A DNA stretch of 64,000 nucleotides, taken from assembly GCA_020310875.1 (NCBI GenBank), contig CM035420.1, forward strand, positions 180,181,909 to 180,245,908, written 5' to 3'. The DNA is from Ceratopteris richardii. Its lineage: Eukaryota; Streptophyta; Polypodiopsida; Polypodiales; Pteridaceae. The translations under genes were made by a program, and so were the position numbers. Positions 1-11,126 of this stretch are shown in pieces. How positions within the stretch are numbered: position 1 is the first letter of the stretch; the number at the start of each line of letters is the position of its first letter. The notes under the pieces are model-generated. The model was not told where the DNA came from and did not search any database. It saw only the letters and a program-made list of their open reading frames with translations.

Positions 1-960
1 TCCTCTATGGAGTAATAATATGAAAAACAAGTGCAAGTGCCAAGCTATATAAGCTTGACCATACCTCAATGGAGATAATAATCCATAGAATCCTCTCAAA
101 TGTAGAACAAATTCCCATAAAAAATGACTCCAAACCTAGGTCTTCCTAACCTTGAGCTATGCATATCCATAATCCTAGCTCTCATAAAAGAGTTCCTTGT
201 AAGTAAAATGAAATCTCTACATTCCACTAACCAAGAAGTATTTGGTTTGTCATCCATTATCTTTGGATTTAGTTCTATCGGAAGAGCATCTATTAGCACT
301 AGTGCAAACTCTATAATTTTATCTTCATTTTAATTTTCCATGTGAATGCAAAAGCATTCCCTTTGAGATTCAGATAATTCTTAAGTACCCATCCTCCTAA
401 TTGATGTTTACATATCATCCTCATGATGTAACACCAATTAAGATTTTGGTAATTCAACATGTTAGATCCATCTCTAGCTCCTAGAAACCCTAAAAAGAAG
501 AGTCATAACTGTACTCCCAGTCTCATTAATGTCAATAACTAGATCCTCTAATCTAGTCAAGGACCATCACTAGAAATAAACATGGCTGCTTCACTCTAGA
601 TTCTGCAGGTGAGACTCAATCTAACCACCATGATTAACTAATCTCCCTATTGACTTTGATAGGATGAGTGCCACTCCTATCTAGACAATTTAAACATAAG
701 AAAGTGAAATTGTCTCTCTCTCTCTCTCTCTAATATCATCTAAGGAAAAGAGCTCTAATAGTAGAATTTATTTAGCTTTCCCTTTCCCTTTGAAAGAGAT
801 TCTATTGAATCCAATTGCTCTACTCATCCATAGCTGAAAACATACACATAAGGTCTCTATGTTTTCTCCCTCAAAAATAATGGAGAAGCAAACTCCCATG
901 TGAAGGAATACACTAAAAGGTAGAGCAAATGAATTCCTTTTAAAATATGGACTAAGAGAT
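1..960 (-). mobile_element. Fragment of a non-coding LTR-retroelement interior (copy 1)
   Basis: Read on the minus strand this stretch aligns by eye, segment after segment, with about 29660-30800 on the plus strand. Shared landmarks include a run around GGATGGGTACTTA followed by TCTCAAAGGGAATGC, the words CTCTTCCGATAGAACT / CTCTTCCAATAGAACT, and GGTTAGGAAGACCT. No protein domain is visible in either copy, so this looks like the interior of a large non-autonomous LTR element. A (TC)n tract lies at 712-731. Copy 1 lacks the long (TA)n tract found in copy 2. The homology fades near 960-1000; the left end lies outside the window. Confidence 0.65.
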
Positions 961-1112
961 TGTGGTCCTCGTTGATTAGAGCAACTATATATAGAACCAT
1001 ATGGTTGGGAAGAAAAGGAGACTCATGTCTCTGTGTACGTCATCGTAATGCTTCATTGGGCATTGAATTTATACATATGGAAACACGTATATAGTTGTCC
1101 TAAAGGCACTAT

Positions 1113-1203
1113 GCCCTGAATATGCTACAAAAGTATGGTATGGCTGATCGTAAGCCAATTTTTATGCCATTGGATCAGAAATTGAATTTGGATGTTGCTG
1201 AAA
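1113..1203 (+). pseudogene. Copia pol scrap (RT to RNase H linker)
   Basis: A plus-strand frame reads NMLQKYGMADRKPIFMPLD, the pattern that follows the RT core in Copia polyproteins, where the product is described as lengthening a line ending in a phrase like L-x-x-F-G-M-x-x-C-K-P with a following T-P-L. Only about 30 codons are recognisable before the frame decays, with no LTR attached. It lies on the opposite strand from the larger Copia next door, so it is a separate relic. Confidence 0.6.
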
Positions 1204-1579
1204 GAACTTGGAGAAGCTTGTCGAAGGTAGAAAAGTGCGTTTCGAAGCGATGAAGTTTGGTCAAGCCAACCGGCACAAGACCAGCCCTTGAGCTTTTGGA
1301 GACTCAAATAGACCTTATAGGCATGCTATAAGTGCAAAGAAACACACTATGTACCTTGGAGCATCAAGGAGAATGAGTCGATACAAAACAGATAGGTTCG
1401 CGGGTCGACTAGCTCAAAAAACTTACTATCTATGGAAGAGACAATGAACTTCAAATGCTCATAGCGACCAGCGTGATTACAATTAGAAAAAATCCTTTTA
1501 TGGGAGTGATACACATAGGGTTGAGTGTATGGAATGCACAAAAGTATAAGGAATAAGCAAAATATGCTATAGGAATGAA

Positions 1580-2276
1580 TGCGACATTCACCGGTGGTAC
1601 CTCCTATTTTTCAGGAATACGTAGAGATTGACCCCGAGGCAGAAAAACTGAGATTTCTCCAAATCTGCTGAACCAAATGCTTTGAAAATTTACAGGCATA
1701 AACTAGACACTGATACCTTTCCAATGAGACCTCTTGCACTCAATTTGGAGCTCTGAGGAGAGAGCAGCAGCCTCTGCAAGATTACTGTGGGCGAAGAAGA
1801 TGATGCAGAAAATTGAAGGAGCAAGACAATGATGGTCACAAGTGTATGTATATTGCTTCCATGTAATGTAAAAGTGATTTCAACTCCTTATATAGCCTCT
1901 AGGAGTGTTCCACGACTTTTACAACTTGAATTTGAATTCAAATGAAGGTGGGAATGGTTGTTGGAGGGAGTCAATTCACTTCCCTACAATCTAGGAAAAG
2001 TGAAGATCTTGATTGATCTACTTTTAGGTGATTGATTGCTTGATTGAATGCAACTTCAACCACCAAAATTTCGTGGGATTTTGGCCCTATATTTGTACCT
2101 TTACATGTGTACAACTCAAGGCTTTTACAACAGTAAATGAGCCATCAAAATATTCTCAAAAAATACAATAAATGAGCATATGAAAAAGAACTCTCCAACG
2201 GATATTCTTTCGACGCAATAGCCTTTGATGTAGATCAAATCCACCTCAAGCATAGTGTAAGCTTGATGTTCCAACA
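1580..2276 (-). repeat. 3' LTR of the truncated minus-strand Copia (left edge uncertain)
   Basis: On the minus strand the pol stop is followed by a purine-rich tract (complement of 2277-2291, core GAGGGGGAG) and then TGTTGGAACATC, a typical TG start directly after a polypurine tract. That places the LTR boundary at 2276. A TATA-like CTATATAAGG sits inside on the minus strand at about 1891-1900. The other boundary cannot be fixed, because the 5' LTR is missing and no target duplication was found; about 1576-1640 is plausible. Confidence 0.6.
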
Positions 2277-2308
2277 GCTCCCCCTCAAGCTAAAGTATGC
2301 TTGAGTCT

Positions 2309-5126
2309 TCATTCTCTGATAGGTTGAATACCTGCCATAGCTTTGAATCTACAAAGCTTTATTCCATCAAGTGCCTTTGTCATCATATCTGCTACTTGCT
2401 TTTCAGTCGGAACAAAAGAAATGTCAATCTCCTTTGCCATGAGCTTCTCCCTGATGAAGTGATAATGGACTTCTATATGCTTGGTTCTCGCATGAAAAAT
2501 AGGATTTGCCGCTAGATGCATGGAACTTACATTATCTCCAAATATGTGAGGTTTGGAACTCACAAGTCCCAAATCTGTATACAATGCTTTTAACCATATT
2601 GCCTCTTGAGTTGCTATGGTCAAGCCTCTGTACTCTGCTTCAGTTGAGGATAAAGCAACTGTTGGTTGCTTCTTGGAACTCCATGACACTAGCTTCGAAC
2701 CTGCAAATGCTAAGTAACCAGATGTACTTTTTCTATCATCCTTAGCTCCTGCCCAATCTGCATCTGAGTAGATTTTGATATCCAAATCGGAAGAGTAAGG
2801 ATAGAATATACCTTCGTTGATTGTACCTTTGAGATACTTAAGTACTCTCTTAGCCGCATCCATGTGTGGTCTTCTCGGTGAGTGCATGAACTGACTAAGC
2901 ACTCCCACACTATATGAGATGTCTGCCCTTGTGTGAGTAGCATATATCAAGCTACCTACCAAGCTTTGATACTCTTTAATGTCTTCAATTTTCTCACCTT
3001 CATAAACACTAAGTTTATGATTCATCTCCAAAGGTGTACCTGCAGGTTTAGTGTTCTCCATTTTGAACTTGAGAAGAAGATCCTGAATGTATCTTCTTTG
3101 AGTCAAATACATTCCTTCATCTGTATATATCACCTGCATACCTAGGAAATATGTGAGCTCACCTAGGTCACTGATTTTGAACTCCTCTTGCATGTGTCTC
3201 TTGATCCTTTGAATGCCATTTAGATCATCACCTGTCACAATAATATCATCTACATATACACATAGATAGATAACCTCATTGTGATCCCTTTTGATGAATA
3301 GAGAAGGATCGGAGCTGCTAGCTTTGAACCCTTGGTCTTGAAGATATGTAACCAACCTGTAATTCCAAGCTCTTGGAGCTTGTTTCAATCCATACAATGC
3401 TTTCTTAAGTCTGCAAACATAAGATGGATGATTAGGGTTTTCAAAACCTGGTGGTTGTGACATGTATACCTCTTCACTTATCCAACCATTTAAGAATGCA
3501 TTTTTCACATCAAGTTGGAGGAGTCTCCAATTCCTTGCAGCAGCTACACTTATCAATGTCCTGATTGTAGTCATCTTTGCAACTGGTGAGAATGTTTCCT
3601 CATAGTCTATACCATGAGTTTGTGAGCATCCTTTGGCAACTAATCTTGCCTTGTACCTGCAAACTGATCCATCTGAATTTCTTTTAACTTTGTATACCCA
3701 TCTGCAACCAATTACCTTTTGATTCGGCGACATTGGAACCAAATCCCAAGTGTCCATTTCCTTCAATGCATCTATCTCTTTGTTCATGGCCTTTTCCCAA
3801 TTAGGGTTTCCCTTTGCCTCTTCATAGGTTGAGGGTTCCTCTGAAATAGAGTCTTTTGCCAAGTAGATTGAATGCTTTGTAACAAATGTGGAATCATATC
3901 CATACCTTTCTGGTTGTTTCTTCTCTCTTGCTGATCTTCTAGGTGCTTGTTTGGAGCATTCTCCAACCTCTTGCATCTTTGCTTTGCCTCTTGACTTCCA
4001 TAGCTTGTAATCCCTTTCTCTTTCATCTTGGTCATCGTCTGTATCACTTCTTGGATCCTGGACCTGTGTATCATGCTTGCTTCCTAATTGATGAGAGTCA
4101 TAATCAAGATCATATGGTAGTGTTACCTTTTGTTTGTCTTCATCATACCAAGACCTGTGTTCTTCAAACACAACATCTCTACTTGTAGTGAATTGCTTGG
4201 TTGAAGGATTGAAGAACCTGTAACCCATCTGAGTTGAATCATATCCAATAAACACTGCCTTTGTTGCCCTTTCATCTAGCTTACCTCTTATTTGTGATGG
4301 TACATGAACATAAGCTAAACAACCAAAAACCTTGCAATGTCCAAGACTAGGTTTTCTTCCATGCCATGCTTCATAAGGAGTCATACCTTGAAGTGATTTG
4401 GATGGTAGTCGATTGACAAGGTACACTGCAGTTGAAATAGCTTCTGCCCATAGATAATGTGGCAACTTCTTCTCTTCAAGCATTGTTTGGGCTGATCCAA
4501 CCAATGTCTTGTTTCTCCTCTCTGCAATTCCATTTAGTTGAGGAGAGTACCTGGTAGTCACTTCCCTTTTGATACCTTTATCCTGCAAGAACTCATCAAA
4601 ATCTTTGGAGAAGTATTCTCCCCCTCCATCAAATCTGAGCTTCTTTAGTGATCTACCTGTATGATTCTCCACATGCGCAAGATACTTCTTGAAGCAATCA
4701 AACACTTCATTCTTACTCTTGATAAAGTATAGAACAGTCCACCTACTATGGTCGTCAATAAATGAGACATAGTACCTTGATCCTGCCAATGAAGGTTCTT
4801 GACTTGGTCCCCATACATCTGTATGTACTAAGTCCAATAAGTTGTTGTGGATGTAGCCTTTGTGGTTGAATGGTTGTCTTTGTGCCTTCCCAATCTGACA
4901 TGCATCACACCTGTTGATCATGTGTTGCTTTGATATGTTCGGCAGTCCTAGAACACTTTGATCCCTGCATATATCCTTCAAGGTTCTTTCATTCACATGA
5001 GCAAGTCTCTTATGCCACACTTCAAGCTCACTTAGGGTTTGAGACCCAAAGTTGAATAGAGCTATGTTCCTGGTATCTCCTACATGTTCCGATTCCATTC
5101 CAAGGACGAAGGGGCCTATCGGCGAC
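2309..5126 (-). CDS. Copia retrotransposon pol polyprotein, 5'-truncated
   Basis: A long uninterrupted minus-strand frame (929 codons from ATG at 5098, open to 5126) encodes integrase, reverse transcriptase and RNase H, which copy the element RNA and integrate the cDNA. Visible in order: GAG-pre-integrase/zinc region (LWHKRLAH-like start, then RCDACQIGK), integrase core with VHTDVWGP near residue 91, FDGGGEY near 155 and AERRN near 190, RT with YVDDIIVTG near 614, RNase H with SDADWAG near 780 and the C-terminal ARTKHIE and MTKALDG. Gag and protease are absent: the sequence stops dead where the LTR array begins at 5127. It retains its 3' LTR. The missing 5' part makes it non-functional alone, although the frame itself is intact. 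Confidence 0.92.
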
Positions 5127-5831
5127 TGTCATGGATACAAAGGAAACCATCCTAAACCTCATATTCCATGTGACTGTACATATCTCATGATTGGTTTAGA
5201 GTTTGGAGAAGCTAATGCTAGCATTGTACCTGGAACGTGCCAAAACCCCAAGATCAACTGTCTATTTGTTGAATTCTGACATCGAGAGGTCTTGTTTCAA
5301 GTCCATGATATCATGATGACATCATCAAATCGTAACCTCCATGTAGCACTGCCTTTGAACACCTATATAAGGAGGGGTTGGCCACATTCATTCTCAGTCT
5401 TGCCACTACCAGTCTTGGGAGCTCAAGGAGTCATGACCGCCAAGTAAGCACTCTCCAGTTCCAATTCCAGTTCTTGTCTTGTTCCTTGTTCTAGTCTTGT
5501 CTGGTCTAGTTCTTGGACATCCTCTCTTTTCCTCTTGTAATTTCGTAGTATGAGATCTTGTCAAGTTCTTTCTTGTATCTAGTTCATCTCCCAGAAGGGA
5601 GTTCTTGTAATCCAGATATCTTGTCTCATACCTACAATCCTAGGTTGTGGGATCTCCTGTATCATCTCTAGTCCAATTTTCCATACGTATTGGTCCTGGG
5701 TTGTGGGATGTCTTGTATTGGCTACATCTTCTTGCATTATTTTCCCTACGTGGGTGTTCTTGTAATCATAAGTGTATTGCCGAAATCTTTTCTAGTGAAG
5801 ACAGAGAGCACAATCTAGTGCTCCCCTGACA
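5127..5831 (+). repeat. LTR 1 of the tandem array
   Basis: A 705-bp LTR with 5-bp inverted termini TGTCA...TGACA. It holds a promoter-like TATATAAGGAGG segment near 5362, followed by a C/T-rich leader with many CTTGT repeats. The other LTRs have CTATAAAAGGAGG at the equivalent place, so LTR 1 carries a changed TATA region. Confidence 0.88.
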
Positions 5832-5868
5832 TTTTGGCAAGACTATCCACATCAAGACTGTGCCAAGC

Positions 5869-6704
5869 ATGATGGACTCCATATCCATTCTCAGAAATAT
5901 CGAGTATACTCTAGATGATATATATAAAGAACTTCGAGACTTTGAATGGAGGTTACAACAAGGTGATCGCTCAGTTGGAGAATTCGCATCAGACTTCAAA
6001 ATTGTATTTCAAGGATCCGCATATCAAGAAGACTATCTAGTTAATCGATTTCAAAGTGCTCTGAGAGATGAAATAAAGATTTGTTTATCCTCTACATCTC
6101 TGTTAAAAACTTTAGATGAAGCTATCAATCAAGCAATTGAGTGTGAGAATCAGTTGCTAAACGAAATCCAAGTCCAAGAGTCAGAAGTCTTGAATAATGA
6201 AGGCACTATTCCTCAAGAATCTAAATCAAGAATTTTTGAAGGCCAAGAAGTCATTATGAATGATATGGAGCATACAAATTATGAAGATAACAAGAAGATA
6301 AAGGACAAGGAGGAGTTCGTGTTCAATCAAGGAGGTGTGCTTACTCAAGGCACTCCATCAAAGATCTTGGAAGCACTACAACACGCCACTAAAAGCTCAA
6401 AGGACCTATCTTGTCATGAAGCTAAGGAAGTTCAAGGGAGACCGAGTCTTTCACCACCTTTCAAGATTAAGGATCATGAAGAATTCTAGGTTAATCATGT
6501 CTTAGATTCAAGAATCTCGTGAGGACAATTGGAATGCTTTATTCATTGGAAAGAATATGACATCAATGATCGTACTTGCAAACTTACAGAAAATCTTCAG
6601 AGAGCAAAAATCAAGGTTCTTGAATACCATAAGAAGAATCCAATGAAACCCAAGCTAGAGAACATGGCCGCTCCTCGTGCAACTCGTTGCTTGAGGGGGA
6701 GTGA
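5869..6704 (+). pseudogene. Interior 1: gag fused to chromodomain, broken
   Basis: From ATG 5869 an open frame runs to 6487, with a Gypsy-type gag pattern (LRDFEWRLQQGDRS, then F-x-S-A-L-R-D-E-I), then an acidic linker. After a stop at 6487 the same frame continues into a chromodomain-like segment (VNHVLDSRIS ... FIHWKEY ... ENLQRAK, about 6490-6655) with a second stop at 6520. Protease, RT, RNase H and the integrase core are all absent; gag packages RNA and an integrase chromodomain normally binds methylated histone tails. The polypurine tract at 6690-6702 precedes LTR 2. The interior starts TTTTGGCAAGACT right after LTR 1; this would be the primer site, but I cannot name a matching tRNA. 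Confidence 0.8.
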
Positions 6705-7409
6705 TGTCATGGATACAAAGGAAACCATCCTAAACCTCAGATTCCATGTGACTTTACATATCTCATGATTGGTTCAGATTTTGGAGAAACTAATGCTATC
6801 ATTGCATCTGGAACGTGCCAAAACGCTATGATTGACTCTCTATTTGCTGAATTCTGACATCGAGAGGTCTTGTTTCAAGTCGATGACATCATGATGACAT
6901 CATCAAATTGTAATCGCCATATAGCACCACCTTTGAACACCTATAAAAGGAGGGGTTGGCCACATTCATTCTCAGTCTTGCGAATACCAGTCTTGGGAGC
7001 TCAAGGAGTCATGACCGCCAAGTAAGTACTCTCCAGTTCCAGTACCACTTCTTGTCTTGTTCCTTGTTCCAGTCTTGTCTAGTCTAGTTCTTGGACATCC
7101 TCTCTTGTCCTCTTGTAATTTTGTAGTATGAGATCTTGTCGAGTTCTTTCTTGTATCTAGTTCATCTCCCAGAAGGGAGTTCTTGTAATCCAAATATCTT
7201 GTCTCATACCTACGATCCTAGGTTGTGGGATCTCCTGTATCATCTCTAGTCCAATTTTTCATACCTATTGCCCCCGGGTTGTGGGACGTCTTGTATTGGC
7301 TACATCTTCTTGTATTATTTTCCCTACGTGGGTGTTCTTGTAATCATAAGTGCATCTCCGAAATCTTGTCTAGTGAAGTCAGAGAGCACAATCTAGTGCT
7401 CCCCTAACA
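6705..7409 (+). repeat. LTR 2 of the tandem array
   Basis: A 705-bp LTR, TGTCA...TAACA (last pentamer has one change). TATA motif CTATAAAAGGAGG is near 6941-6953. Clearly homologous along its full length to LTRs 1, 3 and 4. Confidence 0.88.
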
Positions 7410-7446
7410 TTTTGGCAAGACTATCCACATCAAGACCGTGCCAAGC

Positions 7447-8278
7447 ATGATGGACTCCATATCCATACTAAAAAATATTGAGTATACTCTAGATGCTATA
7501 TATAAAGAACTTCGAGACTTTGAATGGAGGTTACGACAAGGTGATCGCTCAGTTGGAGAATTCGCATCAGACTTCAAAATTGTATTTCAAGGATCCGCAT
7601 ATCAAGAAGACTATCTAGTTAATCGATTTCAAAGTGCTCCCAGAGATGAAATAAAGGTTTGTTTATCCTCTACATCTCAATTAAAAAATTTAGATGAAGC
7701 TTTCAATCAAGCAATTGAGTGTGAGAATAAGTTGCTAAACGAAATCCAAGTCCAAGAGTCAGAAGTCTTGAATGATGAAGACACTATTCCTCAAGAATCT
7801 AAATTGAGAATTTTTGAAGGCCAAGAAGTCATTACGAATGATATGTACAAATTATGAAGATAACAAGAAGATAAAGGACAAGGAGGAGTAAGTGTTCAAT
7901 CAAGGAGGTGTGCTTACTCAAGGCACTCCATCAAAGATCTTGGAAACACTACAACATGCCACTAAAAGCTCAAAGGACCTATCTTGTCATGAAGCTAAGT
8001 AAGCTCAAGGGATACCGAGTCCTTCACCACCTTTCAAGATTAAGGATCATGAAGAATTCGAGGTTAATCATGTCTTAGATTCAAGAATCTCACGAGGACG
8101 ATTGGAATGCTTTATTCATTGGAAAGCATATGACATCAGTGATCGTACTTGCGAAGTTACAGAAAATCTTCAGAGAGCAAAAGTCAAGGTTCGTGAATTC
8201 CATAAGAAGAATCCAATGAAACCCAAGCTAGAGAACATGACCGCTCCTCATGGAACTCGTCGCTTGAGGGGGAGGTGA
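7447..8278 (+). pseudogene. Interior 2: gag-chromodomain, frameshifted
   Basis: The same gag start as interior 1 (ATG 7447). A 5-nt loss relative to interior 1, near 7843, throws the frame and ends it at 7857. Further on, the stop TAA near 7999 is shared with interior 3. The chromodomain segment is recognisable at about 8056-8225 with HWKAYDISDRTCEV. The element is non-autonomous and this copy cannot make the full gag-chromodomain product. Confidence 0.78.
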
Positions 8279-8983
8279 AGTCATGGATACAAAGGAAACC
8301 ATCCTAAACCTCAGATTCCATGTGACTTTACATATCTCATAATTGGTTTAGAGTTTGGAGAAACTAATGCTACCATTGCATTTGGAACGTGCCAAAACCC
8401 TAAGAACGACTCTCTATTTGTTGAATTCTGATATGGAGAGGTCTTGTTTCAAGTCGATGACATCATGATGACATCATCAAATCGTAACCGCCATATAGCA
8501 CCGCCTTTGAACACCTATAAAAGGAGGGGTTGGCCACATTCATTCTCAGTCTTGCGAATACCAGTCTTGGGAGCTCAAGGAGTCATGACCGCTAAGTAAG
8601 TACTGTCTAGTTCGAGTTCGAGTTCTTGTCTTGTTCCTTGTTCCAGTCTTGTCTACTCTAGTTCTGGGACATCCTCTCTTGTCCTCTTGTAATTTCGTAG
8701 CATGAGATCTTGTCGAGTTCTTTCTTGTATCTAGTTCATCTCCCAGAAGGAAGTTCTTGTAATCCAGATATCTTGTCTCATACCTACGATCCTAGGTTGT
8801 GGGATCTCCTATATCATCTCTAGTCCAATTTTTCATACCTATTGGTCCCGGGTTGTGGGACGTCTTGTATTGGCTACATCTTCTTGTATTATTTTCCCTA
8901 CATGGGTGTTCTTGTAATCATAAGTGTATTTCCGAAATCTTGTCTAGTGAAGTCAGAGAGCACAATGTAGTGCTCCCCTGACA
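8279..8983 (+). repeat. LTR 3 of the tandem array
   Basis: A 705-bp LTR. Its first base is changed, so it begins AGTCATGG where the other copies have TGTCATGG; it ends TGACA. TATA motif CTATAAAAGGAGG is near 8514-8526. Confidence 0.86.
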
Positions 8984-9020
8984 TTTTGGCAAGACTATCC
9001 ACATCAAGATCGTGCCAAGC

Positions 9021-9856
9021 ATGATGGACTCCATATCCATACTCAAAAATATCGAGTATATTCTAGATGATATATATAAAAACTTCGAGACTTTGAATGG
9101 AGGTTACAACAAGGTGATCGCTTAGTTGAAGAATTCGCATCAGACTTCAAAATTGTATTTCAAGGATCCGCATATCAAGAAGACTATCTAGTTAATCGAT
9201 TTCAAACTGCTCTCACAGATGAAATAAAGGTTTGCTTATCCTCTACATCTCAATTAAAAAATTTAGATGAAGCTATCAATCAAGCAATTGAGTGTGAGAA
9301 TGAGTTGCTAAACGAAATCCAAGTCCAAGAGTCAGAAGTCTTGAATAATGAAGACACTATTCCTCAAGAATCTAAATCGAGAATTTTTGAAGGCCAAGAA
9401 GTCATTATGAATGATATGGTGCATACAAATCATGAAGATAACAAGAAAATAAAGGACAAGGAGGAGTTCGTGTTCAATCAAGGAGGTGTGCTTACTCAAG
9501 GCATTCCATCAAAGATCTTGGAAACACTACAACATGCCACTAAAAGCTCAAAGGACCTATCTTGTCACAAAGCTAAGTAAGCTCAAGGGAGACCGAGTCC
9601 TTCACCACCTTTCAAGATTAAGGATCATGAAGAATTCGAGGTTAATCATGTCCTAGATTCAAGAATCTCGCGAGGACGATTGGAATGCTTTATTCATTGG
9701 AAAGCATATGACATTAGTGATCGTACTTGCGAAGTTACAGAAAATCTTCAGAGAGCAAAAGTCAAGGTTCGTGAATTCCATAAGAAGAATCCAATGAAAC
9801 CCAAGCTAGAGAACATGGCCGCTCCTCCTGGAACTCGTCGCTTGAGGGGGAGGTGA
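9021..9856 (+). pseudogene. Interior 3: gag-chromodomain, best chromodomain copy
   Basis: The gag frame from ATG 9021 is broken by a 1-nt loss near 9079. A later open part (about 9305-9580) covers the acidic linker and ends at TAA 9578-9580. The chromodomain at about 9628-9805 has no internal stop: FEVNHVLDSRISRGRLECF, then IHWKAYDISDRTCEV, then ENLQRAKVKVREFHKKNP. In canonical chromodomains the third cage residue is the W of a TWEP-like motif; here it is C (TCEV). The polypurine tract at 9841-9852 precedes LTR 4. Confidence 0.8.
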
Positions 9857-10584
9857 TGTCATGGATACAAAGGAAACCATCCTAAACCTCAGATTCCATG
9901 TGACTTTACATATCTCATGATTGGTTTAGAGTTTGGAGAAACTAATGCTACCATTGCATCTGGACGTGCCAAAACCCCAAGATCGACTGTCTATTTGCTG
10001 AATTTTGATACCGAGAGGTCTTGTGTCAAGTTGATGACATCATGATGACATCATCAAATCGTAACCGCCATATAGCACTACCTTTGAACACCTATAAAAG
10101 GAGGGGTTGGCCATATTCATTCTCAGTCTTGTGAATACCTGTCTTGGGAGCTCAAGGAGTCATGACTGCCAAGTAAGTACTCTCTAGTTCTAGTTCCATT
10201 TCTTGTCTCGTTCCTTGTCCCAGTTCTTGTCTTGTTCCTTGTTCCAGTCTTGTCTAGTCTAGTTCTTGGACATCCTCTCTTGTCCTCTTGTAATTTTGTA
10301 GTATGAGATCTTATCGAGTTTTTTCTTGTATCTAGCTCATCTCCCAGAAGGGAGTTCTTGTAATCCAGATATCTTGTCTCATACCTATGATCCCAGGTTG
10401 TGGGATCTCCTGTATCATCTCTAGTCCAATTGTCCATACCTATTTGTCCCGGGTTGTGGGGCATCTTGTATTGGCTACATCTCCTTGTATTATTTTCCCT
10501 ACGTGGGTGTTCTTGTAATCATAAGTGTATTTCCAAAATCTTGTCTAGTGAAGTTAGAGAGCACAATCTAGTGCTCCCTTGATA
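9857..10584 (+). repeat. LTR 4 of the tandem array
   Basis: This LTR is longer (728 bp) than the others because of an extra CTTGT-rich segment of about 24 bp near 10200-10240. It begins TGTCATGG and ends TGATA, where the other copies have TGACA. It is the last LTR; the sequence beyond has no resemblance to the interior. Confidence 0.85.
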
Positions 10585-11126
10585 GTGACCCACAAAGTTA
10601 CGCTCTAAAAAACAACACGAACATGTCACACATCAGTGTGAATGGCCATACATGTGACTTACAAAAATCAAAGCAGCTTATGGCACATATTTTTGTGCAA
10701 CTTATGGTGCAACGAATTATAGCACATTGAGGTGAATTATTGCATGAAGCGATTTATGCATGCTAAGGGGACGTAATGCTTAGGACAAACCCCAACCCTG
10801 AAGGAACCTGCAGGCATTCCCCAACCTTAGGCACGAAGGAGATGACACTTTTATGACTTAAAATGCATGGAGATGTGGCATGATGGCTTACATACTCACT
10901 AGCCACCCAGAAATGGACATGTGGTACATGGTGTGACTTAGATTCACACCACCGAATTTACTTGAAAAATTGCCTTGGTCACAAAGGGACCCACGACCAC
11001 ATAGGGCACAAATGGAAGGGCAAGGCCACAAACATCTTAATATTTAATGAGGCTTGACTGCATGCCTTCACGACATTGAACCTAACGTGAAACTTTCCAC
11101 GGTATCGCATCAACTCAAATGAAATC
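10585..11126. other. Spacer without recognised feature
   Basis: No open frame with a recognisable domain on either strand. The 22-mer TAATATTTAATGAGGCTTGACT at 11037-11058 recurs exactly at 14630-14651, so this spacer contains at least a scrap of a dispersed repeat. It does not continue the Copia frame that stops at 5127. Confidence 0.5.

Larger units (their letters stand above)
5127..10584 (+). mobile_element. Tandem array of a gag-chromodomain LTR element (4 LTRs, 3 interiors)
   Basis: Four direct LTRs (5127, 6705, 8279, 9857) alternate with three interiors of 869-873 bp, period about 1.57-1.58 kb. The first three LTRs are each 705 bp, begin TGTCATGG and end in TGACA or TAACA. Each interior ends with a polypurine tract (CTTGAGGGGGAG) directly before the next LTR. 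The left edge abuts a truncated Copia frame. Flanking pentamers are GCGAC (5122-5126) and GTGAC (10585-10589), a 4 of 5 match that might be a target duplication. Such arrays usually form by unequal crossing-over between LTRs or by integration of concatemers. All three interiors share the same lack of protease, RT and integrase core. Confidence 0.9.

Noticed and set aside
5122..10589. GCGAC/GTGAC as target duplication proving insertion of the LTR array into the Copia
   Set aside because: Only 4 of 5 bases match and the sequence beyond 10589 does not continue the Copia, so it is not used as proof.
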